A DNA stretch of 64,000 nucleotides from Plotosus lineatus. Taxonomy: Eukaryota; Chordata; Actinopteri; Siluriformes; Plotosidae. Below the pieces are notes generated by a model that made no database searches, was not told the origin of the DNA, and worked only from the letters and a program-made list of their open reading frames with translations. The position numbers and the translations under genes were made by a program. Location: positions 7,583,161-7,647,160 of the forward strand of contig CM045735.1 in assembly GCA_024760905.1 (NCBI GenBank), in the 5' to 3' direction. Shown piece by piece: positions 34,872 through 46,100 of the stretch (the first letter of the stretch is position 1; the number at the start of each line of letters is the position of its first letter).

Positions 34872-35069
34872 TATATATGTTTTGGTATCTATTTGGACAT
34901 CACGATTTATCCAGGTCTTAAAGACAGTATAGGTGATTTTGAACAATCCAGCAATAGTGAGCTCAATGTTTAACCCTTTAACAGACAGCAAGACCATATG
35001 GTCCTCTTTCAAAAAAAATTACTAACAAGTAGATAGTTTCTGACTTGAAACTAGTGCTGGACATTATAG

Positions 35070-35360
35070 ATTTTTGATTTTGATTCACTGCATTAATCCT
35101 CAAAAAGAAATTTGGTTCTGCATTTTAACCAACCCAAAGTGAGCACACACACACCCAGGAACAGTGTGCAGCTACACTGCGTCACCTGGACAGCAGTTGG
35201 CAGTTTAGGTGTCTTGCTCAAGGTCACTTCCACCATGTGGCGACAGAAAAGAGGAAGTCTTCCTCCCCACACCACCACATTGTTCCCGCTCGTCATGAAA
35301 TCAAACCCGCTTCTCTTTACATGGGGGGAAAAAAAAAAATTCCATTAGGCCACGACTGCC
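35070..35360 (-). repeat. Interspersed repeat, family C
   Basis: TTGATTTTGATTCACTGCATTAATCC start, GCAGTTGGCAGTTTAGGTG middle and CCATTAGGCCACGACTGCC end match the copy at 4918-5240. Confidence 0.65.
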
Positions 35361-36520
35361 TTTATAATATAAAGTTTAGATTTCAGGTCTTTTGATTTAT
35401 TTACATGTTTATTTCATGCTTGTTCCTTTATATGCTTTTGTGGCTTATTGTATTGTGATAGAATTTTAATTTCATGTATATAATGATAGTGATTGTGTTT
35501 TCTTTGAACCACAAAGTAACAATATCTGAAATAATCAGTGTTCATAAAATAGGTGCCAAACTGCCTCACTCAGAGCACCCAACTTTTACCATCACGTTCA
35601 ACTGTTTAATTTCAATAAATTTGTCCATTTACATCACAGTCTCCACTCATTTGCTTTCACAAAGCATATTGCAGTTTGAGGGGCCACCAAGTCTCTGAAC
35701 CAGTTTTTGATTTGACCTTGTTCTCATGTTTTGTTTCTGCTTATTTGTTTGCTGATTGCCTTAACTCTGCCTGTTTAATCATGATCGTGCTTTTTTCTTA
35801 AGGTTTCGAAATTGGGTCTATTTTTTGTTAATTTATTGTTATGCAGTGTCCGATTCTGACCCTTCACCAATCATGTACATCCCCTCCCGTGAGAGGTTGG
35901 CCAATGAGCTCCCATGGACTTCTGGTAGCTGATGGATCTCCATGTTGATAGTTGCTTTGTCGATGCACCGGTCGGGAGCCCATCTTGCGTTTTGATGGAT
36001 TTCTTGATGTGCAATGAATGCACTTGCATTGCTTTGCATGAACAGGTGTAAAAAAAAAATAAAGGGTGACTCAAACGGTCACTGTATTGCAGTACACATG
36101 ACGTTGTGGGTAAACAACGGTTATATCTTGACGTTAGTCCAAAGGGCATGCACAGGGGTCCTCTCTCTGCAGTGCTTGGTCACCCTTCTAGACACAAACA
36201 TTATTATACAAGTTGCAGCCTACAACACATTAGAACTGTGATTTCATCTATGCTGCGGCATAAGAAAACAGGTAAACCACGCAGTGCAACCAGGAACAGT
36301 GAAGGCTGATTATGGTTTTAGTAAAATATCATGAAGTCCTGGGTTCCTTCCTCGTACTAGTTTAGAGGTCGAACATGGATTTGTTTTTCATTGCAGTGGA
36401 CCAAAAAGAGTGCAACTGCACCCCCTGTCCACACTGTCATCTTTCCTGCAAGTAGTACAAATCCATCCTTTCTACAATCAAGTCTATAGTCACATGACCA
36501 CTACAAATTAGAGGCATGAC
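35361..36520. other. Intergenic DNA downstream of ankhd1
   Basis: Nothing recognised. ORFs of 65-92 codons near 35839-36309 overlap on both strands and lack known motifs. Confidence 0.4.
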
Positions 36521-36544
36521 ACCGCCTGGATACATTTCCAACTT

Positions 36545-36550
36545 TTTATT
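36545..36550 (-). terminator. ankhd1: ankhd1 candidate poly(A) signal
   Basis: TTTATT on + is the first canonical signal below the ankhd1 stop at 37063, which would give a 3' UTR of about 540 bp ending near 36525. Confidence 0.5.
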
Positions 36551-37062
36551 GAATATTAAGGTAAATATTTCACATTAATACAGGCTACATAAAGTAGAGC
36601 CACTATACGACATGAAATTTACTCTCATTTTAACCCTTTTTCAGTATGTAAACAATTATACATGTATTTACCACTCTAAAAGGTCTGATTTTCTCATTGT
36701 GTAATCATCTAGATCTTGGCCGAGTATAAATAGCGTACTGTCCTATTGAGCCCTGCAGACCAAGAACGCTTGTACGTGGGGCGTAAATGTCAAAATGGCT
36801 ATACTACTCAAAATGTATCCTGTTGAACAGGCAATCGATTTGTTCATAGACAGTGGTAAACACGTTAAAGCCCACACTGGATTCTTTCTCTCGCATTTTT
36901 GTTAGGCACATCAAAGGTGTCCGTCTCTCAAATTTCTGACACTCCGTTTATCTTGTAAGGGGACACACCTAGGTTAACATTTTGGTAATTAGGTAATTAT
37001 CTTGTTCTTTAACGTGTATGTCTGGTTACTGCTCCTATGCCTCTCAGTCTCTAGGTTTGTGT

Positions 37063-37122
37063 TTAGTTGACATGATTCAGATGCACATTTCCCACATGCG
37101 GGGCCCAAGTGCCAGGCCACAC
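37063..37122 (-). CDS. ankhd1: ankhd1 visible exon 31 (terminal coding)
   Basis: After the acceptor GTCGTTTCAG the exon reads VWPGTWAPHVGNVHLNHVN and TAA. This 20-codon exon was found by its match to the conserved WPGTWAPH end. Confidence 0.93.
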   Translation of the reverse strand: MWPGTWAPHVGNVHLNHVN

Positions 37123-40100
37123 CTGAAACGACAAGGTTGACAAATAAGAAAAGACAATTTTTACCAATGATGACTCAATTCATGATCTTTACATGACACG
37201 CCATAATCAATCAGAATAGATGTTGCTGCGGCTACAGATCTCTTGTTCTACGCTTGATAGGGTACTCGGTACGGTTACCTGCTGAGGGTCTGAATTCTCA
37301 GCTGAGCTCGGGACGACTTTCAAGATTGGATTCCACGCAGGGTCAGTGGTGTGAAGCCCATTGTACATGGGGCCTCCAGGAGCCTCGGCCATCTGTGGGT
37401 GAGGAGGTATCATCGTACCGCCATACATTGACATAGGCAACCCCTAACCATGAAAGGGGGGGGGGGTGACAAAACACTTCATAATTAATCATCTTTACGA
37501 TAAATGGAATACATCAGAGAAAAATCCACTCTTCGGATTTGCTGCATCAGTCATTTTGTATGCCTAAATTCTTTTTCTTTTACCCTTCACAGAACTGTCA
37601 GATTTAGAAGGGTATTTGAACATTCAAATAAAAACCAAAAAGAAAAAACCCCAACCACAAAAAAAAACAAACAACCAACTAACCCCACACACATCCCTTC
37701 AGTCTTCTTTTCCTGTCGGCTCTTTCCTTCAGGGGTCGCCACAGCAAATCATCTGCCTCCATCTCACCCTGTCCTCTGCATCATCATCATCATCTCTTAT
37801 GCCAACGACCTTCATGTCCTCCTTCACCACATCCATAAATCTCCTCTGTGGTCTTCCTCGAGGCCTTCGGCCTTGTAGTTCCAACCTCAGCATCCCACTC
37901 CCAATATAGTCACTATACCGCCTCTGTACATGTCCAAACCATCTCAATCTAGCCTCTCTGACTTTGTCTCCAAAACCTCTAACATGTGCTGTCCCTTCTG
38001 ATGTACTCATTCCTGATCATATCCATTCTCGTTACTACCAACTAGAACCTCAACATTTTCATCTCCGCTACCTCCAGCTCTGCGTCCTGACTTTTCTTCA
38101 GTGCCACTGTTTCTAACCCACACATCGCTGGCCTCCCTTCAGTGATCCTTCAAAAACCTCACTTTCACTCACTGAACCGTTTAATCCTATTAGACTTGTA
38201 GGAAGGCGGTGTCCATCTCAGCAGACACGAGCAAACACAAGTGACCATGCAAACTCCACATGGAAGTGATCTAGCATGTGAATCAATCTCAGGACCTTCT
38301 TCGCCACTGTGCAACCCTCTATTTAAGAAACACGCCAAACTCATCAACAAAATCATATTCGATGATATCCCCGTTTCCTTTCCAAACAATCAACAAGAAC
38401 ACTTTTGTACCTGGCAAAAGTACACCAACAGGGGCATTCCTTACTTTACCTTAATTCTCTCAGTGCCAGGAGGCACATAGGGCTTTGGACATCATTCCTC
38501 CATTGGGGCCAATCTGCAGCTTCATGGCGTGTCCCAAGTTCCACAAGGTCCACCCAGCAATGGTTGTCTCCATCTCAACTATTCTTCGCCAAGTTGTTTT
38601 TGGGCGGCCTCTCTTCCTTTGTCATTCTGGTGCCCACTCTAGAGCCACAGTACAGTCAGCCCACGGGTCCTTTCTCAGGACATGGCCAATCCAGTTCCAT
38701 CTCAGTCTTCTCACCTCCTCACTGATTTCTTTGCCCTTGCCATCTCAAGGATTGTCCGGTTGGAGATGTGCTGTTGCCAGCTGACCCTGAAGATCCTACT
38801 GAGACACTAGCTCTGGAAGGTGTCTAGTTTTCCTTCTTCTCCCTTTGTAAGCTTCCAGTTCTCACAACCATACAGTAACACTGACAATACTAGGCTCTTA
38901 AAGAGTGAAGTTTTCGTACTTCTGCCGATATCTCTGGCTTGCCAGATTCTCTCGAGTCGTTTGAATTGGGCGTTTGCCAGGGCCACTCTCTGAGGTCTGC
39001 TGAGCTTCCACCATCCTTGGCCACATTAGCTCCTACATACGTGAAACTCTCCACGTCCTCTATTTCAATTTTTCTTCACTCCTGCTGTTGACATTCATGA
39101 CTTTGCACTTCCTGTAATTCATATTCAGCCCAACTTTCGCAGCATTCTATTCCAAATTGGTTGTCTTCTGTTGTAGATGGTTCATGGCAGATGACAAGAC
39201 AGCAAGATCGTCTGCAAATTCAAGGTCCTCCAACAAGGTGGTGAAGTCCCACCTGATCCCTGTTCTATGACCTTGGGTTGTTTTTCGCATTACCCTGTCA
39301 ATGACCAGGAGGAAGAGGAATCCTGATATGCAGCAACCCTATTTCACTGCGGTCATCACTGGGAACCAATCTGTTGTTTTGTTGTAATCAATGACCGAGC
39401 ACTGAAAGACCTCAAAGAGATCTGACCATCTGTATCAGCTTTGTGGGATTCCATAATGGCGCATAATGATCCACAGGCTATCCCTATGTATGGAATCAAA
39501 GGCCTTCTCAAAATCAACGAAGTGGATGTAGAGGATAGCATTCCATTCTCTGACTTGTTCCAGAATGTTTCTGATGATGAATATCTGCTCCACAGTTCCT
39601 CTGCCTTTCCTGAAGCCCGCTTGTTCTGTCCTAAGTAATGAGTCAACACCTCCTTGTAATCTGTTGACCTGTATCCTGCTGATCACCTTGCTGGCTATCG
39701 GCAACAATGTAACCCCCCTCCAGTTGCTGCATTCCTGAAGATTTCCTTTCTTTGGAATTTTGTAAATGGGCCCTTTGTCCATGCTGTCGGAACTGCTTCC
39801 TTTTCCCAAATCAGGTCAAATATTCTTTTCAAGTCGATACTGGTTTGCTCTATGTCTGCTTTGAGCATCTCTGCTGTAATTTGGTCTGCTCCTGGGGTTT
39901 TCCCATTGTTGAGGACTTTCAGTGCCATTTTGATTTCGTGTAAAGTTGGTGCTTCTGTACATGTATCAATTTCTTCTCTCTCCTCTTCCTCTTCCTGAGG
40001 TGGTTCCTTTGGTGCATCTCTGTTGAGCACTTCCTGGAAATGCTCCTTCCATCTTTCTAACCTGGCCTCTTTGTTCTTCATCAGTTCTCCATTCCGGTCC

Positions 40101-43100
40101 TTCACCGCTGTAGCCTGTCTGGTGCTTTTGTCCTGCCAATTGCTTCACTATATTGTACAATTCCTTCTGCTGCCCATTTTCAGCTGCTTCCTGGGCTCTC
40201 TTTGCTTTCTCTGACATCCATCTTCTCTTGTCCCCACTCACACTCTTCACAGCTCTGTCCTTCTCCCTGTATTCTTCCTTCATCCTGTTCCTAATCCCTT
40301 CTAAGCAGGTGCTGTCTATCTTAGTCTTAATGCCTTTCCTCTAATCTATAAACTTCCAGGTAGTATTGCTGATCCATAGTTTGCTTTTCCCTTTCTTGAA
40401 TCCAAGTACAGTAGGCCCTCGACCTTCGTGGGGTTTCGGTTCCGGGCCCTCCCGCAAATCGAGATAATCCGCGAGTTCTGTACCCGGAAGTAAAACCCCA
40501 TGTATCATGTCACATGCGTGAATGAGCAGCCGGAAGTAAAATACTATGTATCTATTACATGCGCTAAAATATGCTTCTTAAACACATTCTATAGACAGTC
40601 TTACTCATTAATTCAGTATTAATGTAGTAAAAATGTAGTAATGATCAAGAAAAACTTAATTTTTTTACTGTGATATTTATTGATAATCAAACATTATACA
40701 GCATACACATAAAAACACCTTTCAATGCATTCTCTTTGAAAAACATACAGCACTAGTTTTCAAAAATGCCCACTTGAGGAACATATTGCATTAGACATGA
40801 GATGACTGCATTCAGGTATGAACTGCATTATGTCCGAGCAGCTCAGCCATGCCCCTCAGCCGAAGTGAGTACAAAACAGAATTTTAGAGTGTTTTACAAC
40901 AGTTCAGACGATTATTCCTCTTCAGGCACTTCAGAGGAAACTGTCGTTTCTTACGGAGAAAGTCTCATTTCTTCAGAAGAGACACCCAACGTCATTACCT
41001 TTTTCTGGTGCTTAGCAGGCGTTTGAGTGACACTGTGGATGCTTATTATTATTATTTTTTACTATTGTGGATGCTTATATAGCGCAATTTCATACATGCG
41101 TATGCTCAATGCGCACGAGACCCCAGCACTCCCTGTGCTCCGGATACCCGTCGCCACTATGGCACCAGTTGTTGCGTTGTTCTATCCTTTTGATGCTGAG
41201 TGCCAAGCAGGAAGCAACAACTTCCAAATTTTAACGTCTCATGGTATGACGCGGCCGGATTCGAACTCCGACCTTCCGGAGGATAAAGCAGACGCTCTAC
41301 CAACTGAGCTAAATTCCCGGTAAATAATAGAACTTAACTGGTAATTACAACACACTAAAAAAGGCTCATTGACAACTTGTGTGCAAATGAGGAAAAAGGA
41401 GTGTTATGTCATCTCAACCAATCAGCAGGAAGGAGGCCAGCCATTGGCTACTGTATTTCTTCTGCTGCGCTGACACATGTGCTTCTCTGCTGCTCCCATA
41501 CCTCCTCTGTCTTCACTCTCAATCTTCATTTCTTCCAGCTTACTCCGTACCGCCTTGCAGAACTTCTTGGCTTCCTTATCTTTTAGCCTATAACCATCGA
41601 GTTTTGGCATTGCTTCTGTTCCTGTGTGACTTGAGACGTCGCTTGATGCTGGTCCTCATCAGGTAGTGGTCGCTGTTGATATGTGCTCCTCTCTGCACCC
41701 AAGAATCCAGTACAGACAACCTTCACTGTCCGCTAATCAAAAGGTGGTCAATTTGGTTTCTCACTCTCCCATCACCTGAAATCCATGTTGCTTTGTGGAT
41801 GTCTTTGTGGGGAAATAAAGTTCCTGTGATAACAAGCCTGTTCATCTGGCTAAACTCACAGAGTCTCTCTCCATTGTCATTTTGTATTCCTAGACCATGT
41901 GCTCCAATTGTTCTCTCATAACCAGTGTTATCCTTGCCAACTTTGGCATTGAGGGCCCCATGATGATAATGTCATTTTTATTGCATCCATCCACTGCGTC
42001 CTGAAGTTCCTGATAGAATTGTTCCTGCTCCTGATTTTCCTTCTCCTTTTGGGGGCATAGACTTGAATGATGGGGATTCTTCTGTATGTGGTGTAAAATC
42101 TAGCTGTTATGATTCTCTTATTGATGGGCATCCACTCTAAGAGCGATTTTGCAGCTTGCTGGCTAATCATGATGGCAACTCCTCATCTCCACTGAAGATT
42201 ATTGTTTGTCCTGCCACTAATTTTGCCCTGCCTGCTCCTGTCCATCTGCTTTCACTGATTCCGAGTATGTCACGGGGTATCCCTCCATATCTCTCGCAAT
42301 CTGTGCTGCTGCTCCTCCTCTGTACATTGTCCTTACATTCCAGTGTACAATGTTGAGATTAGTTTTGGGACTTCCAAGGGACCCTTGTCAGACGTTGGGT
42401 TTCCCAGAGGCTTTCACCCATCGTCGTCATGATGCCGGTGTCGGCGATGCTCGCTCCACCCTGACTTTCTTGATTAGTGTTGTCCAATGTTTCCGTAACT
42501 GGCTTGTTTTCACAGGAGGAGGCAGTTAACCTTCTGCCCAACCCCCAGACTTAAAACTATACAAAAGCAAAACACAACTTGAATCCTAAGATTTCTTTGC
42601 TTGTTTTGTGTTCACTTCAAACTGGAGAGATTTTTTTTTAAATATGCAATTCTTTGTATTACATAAAAATCAAATCCTGCACACTATGACCTAATTTTAA
42701 AAGATTTAAATAGCAAAAGAAAAAAATGTGGTCCTCCATATTATAATTTTGGTGAAAAAAAATAATTTTATCTTTCATAAAAACTACAGGGGAATAGTGC
42801 AACCCAATGGTATGAGAAGTTTTCATTTGCTTTTCTTCTGGTCTCGTGTAGCAGATGTTAAAACCTTCACACAAGACGAATATCGTCAAATAGTCCCCCA
42901 ATGTTTTGGATGTCTCAGGCAATTTTAAACAAAATTTTTAATCCCAACACATTGCAAGTGCGCTTGGTGATACTCCTACCTTGGGAAAATCCATGAAATT
43001 CGTGGGCATGGGCTGGTGAAAGGTATTAGATGGAGCCACAATGCCTGTGTCATCTCGCTCCATTGCCTGGTGCTGGGAGAAGGCTGACTGCTCCTGCAGC

Positions 43101-46100
43101 TGCTGGTGCATCACGGGTCCTCCCATCATGGGCTGAGACCAGCCCGACATCGCTTCTGGAGAAATGAGCAGTGAATAAAGAAAACAAGGGTTTTACAAAC
43201 AGTATTTGTACAATAAAACTGGATAAATTCTGGTGATAGAATCTAACGTGCCCTCCAAGTACCCTCACCGGAGGCACTGCCCACTCCGAAAGACCAGATG
43301 CCACCCTGTCCAACAGGCGGTGTGTAGCTGGTGGGCAGCATGGTGTGGTTGACGGAGCCGGTCTGCCGGATCCGAGCCAGGCGCTCGGTCCCGATGGGTG
43401 GGGGCACTTTGCGGTCCTGCTGACTGGAACTGCTGGGCTTGGCTTGGATCAGCGCAGGTGTCACGGTTGATGTACACAAAGGGGAGGATGCCCCAGATGA
43501 CACTGAGGGCACCGGAGATTCACCTGAGAGAAACGGATAGTGAAAAAATGCTCGTCAAAAACACTTTGCATTAAATATTCGAAAATAAAGCAATGGAGTG
43601 AAGCATACAGGACGTGGAGGCACTCCAGGGATGAGGAGAGAAGTGCTGGCGACTGAAGGAGGGTGTTCCTACAGGAGCAGGACCCTGCAGGAAAACGGGG
43701 CTTGCTGACATACTTGTGGCAAAGCTGGTGAGTGCCGTGGAAGAAGTAATGGAATTGCCTGAGGGGTCCATGGGGTGCATCCCTGCAGAACAAAAAAACG
43801 CCATCAAGGATGCATTCTGTCAGGTGCAAACAGGGTTTTATTTTTTGTATTCAAGGCACCTTCGTAAATTCCAGAAAGCTATCGTTATGCGGTAATGATT
43901 TCAAGAAAGCAATGCAATTTGTATATAATACTCATGGTTCCCACACATTGGGCCAAATGTCATTCTAGCATCTTTCAAGGACTTTTCAGGGAACAATTTT
44001 TCATTTTCAAGTTTTGTTTAAAAGAGTAAAATGCAACTGAAATACTGTTTGATTTTCAGCGAGTGAAATACAATAATTTTAATATACTGTAAATTTATAT
44101 GGGTAAAAACACAAACATTCTTAAATTGTAAACTGTTGCATTTTCAATACAATAACTAAATAATTTATCATTGTGTTGGAAAATAAGCAATAATTTCAAT
44201 AAACAAGACCCCCACAGACTTTCTTAAATGTATATGAAAAATATACAGGGATCCCTCACTTTCCGCGATTAATTGGGACCGAGATTCCCCCCCACAACTG
44301 TCAAATTCCGCGAAGTAGGATTGAGCCCCCCTGACCGACGTATACGTGTATACATGTGTACACATGTATGTGTGTATATAATATCAATAAATACACATTC
44401 AACGTTATAAATGCTTATAATTAAACATCCAAAAATATTGCATAAGATGTAAATAAAATATAAATACACAGACATACACATTATGTGAGGTGCGCATCAG
44501 TGTGTGCACGCACATCTGCACGTGCACACACTCGGATGTCCACCTCACAGAAATGTACATAGTTTTGATGGGGTTTTGGGTTGTTTTGTTTTTGCTCGTT
44601 TGGGGTACTTCTGCATAATTGGCCTTGTTCAGTGGCATTTTCCTTAACTTTTTCCCCAATTCTTCCTTAATTTCGTTATTTTTTTAATTCGATGATTTTT
44701 AAAAATAAATAAATTTAAAAAATTTAAAAACCACAATGCACTGAGGCCGCATGAATTGAAGCGCAAAGTAGCAAGGGATCCCTGTATATGATAACACTTT
44801 CTTCACCTTTGGCTTCAGGTCGACACCTGTACTGATTATGGATCCACTCGGTGATGTCAGGGTAACGTTGGTGTTTGTGAGAGTTGTTCCGAGTGCATTT
44901 CTTTATAATCCGTCATCAGTCCCCTCATGCTCCTTGGTTCTTAAAATCAAATGTCACCCTCTTAAAAAAACATGCAAATACGTTTATGTGCGACTTTAAT
45001 GCTCCTCACCCAGAGCACCAACTGCAATGTTTTTTCGCATACCGTGCAAAACACGTGACGCCAGCTTTTGCAGATCGATATCTGTCCAATCAGAGCAGTC
45101 TATTCTCACACAATTCTGCTTGAAATATACACTGACCGCCTCGCATTGTGGCTGTTGGTGCAATATGGTACTCTTAAGCTTTTTTGTAAATATTTATTCA
45201 CTTGATGAGCGCAAAGATCGCCTGTGACACCATTACCAAAATGCCATCTATATGTTGTAAAACATCTATAAGCTTCGATAGTTTTGTGCCTTAAATTAAA
45301 GAAATTTATGTACTAAATTTTAATATATTGTAGTATTAATGTTTGACACTTAGTTTGAAAAAAATAATATTTGTATTTGTAAAGGAGGACTCAATGTCGT
45401 AAAATTAACTATCGGCTACTCATACTCTGTGTTGGTCAACAAAGAAGGGATAAACAACAACAGCAGCAGCGAAAGTTCTGGAAAGATGTGTTAGCAGGCG
45501 ACGCTTGACAAACATCGATTTTCTGTGACTTTATTGTAAAAAAGACAAAAATCAACGGTCTCCCAGAAACGTTTATTGCTCAGATAGACCCAAAGCTAAA
45601 AAAATCAAGTACTATTCAAGGACGGAGTAAGAAAACCATTGGTTTTCAAGGGGTGGCCTGGAGTTTATTGGGAATTTATTTTTTCCAAGTATTTTTCAAG
45701 GCATTCAAGCCCCCAGCAATACAGCACCCATTCTCTAATTTAAAAGAAAGTTTATTTTTTAAGTTTATTAATTATTAAATGAAACAATTTTACAACTTTA
45801 AAGTCTCACCAATAGGGCTTGGAACGACTCTTTGGGACGTGCAACGAAATCCTGGGGCCTTGGAACCATCAGGAGGAGGCATGGTGCTCTCTATCTGCCC
45901 CATCCCAGGTATGTATGCGGGTGGGGCACTGTAGGGTTGCTCTTGTGGAGTGCGAGTTGGAAGGTGACATGCTCCCCACACCTGGTTGTTGCCCACCTGG
46001 TTATTGTCGAAGATACTTGAAAAATGATTGAAAAGAGCCGTGTGGCCAAAATTGGGCGGCAGCTGAGCTTTGCCGCTGTGAAGGTGCACCTGTGAACCAT

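Larger units (their letters stand above)
38400..42545 (-). mobile_element. Non-LTR retrotransposon (LINE), endonuclease plus reverse transcriptase, defective and interrupted
   Basis: On the minus strand the 5' part (42545-41455) encodes endonuclease-like pieces (KRIITARFYTTYRRIPIIQV; an IDHLLISG-type region near 41720). 40400-39350 encodes the linker and reverse transcriptase with IPKKGNLQECSNWRGVTLLP, EQAGFRKGRGTVEQ and FVDFEKAFDSIHR. 39350-38400 carries the remaining thumb and C-terminal part. Several frameshifts and stops make it a dead copy. It lies in the same orientation as ankhd1, inside intron 29. The clade is uncertain. It is interrupted by the transposon at 40409-41453. Confidence 0.8.

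Noticed and set aside
41230..41325. A genuine tRNA gene on -
   Set aside because: A and B boxes are present, but the acceptor stem does not close and a SINE body and tail follow.
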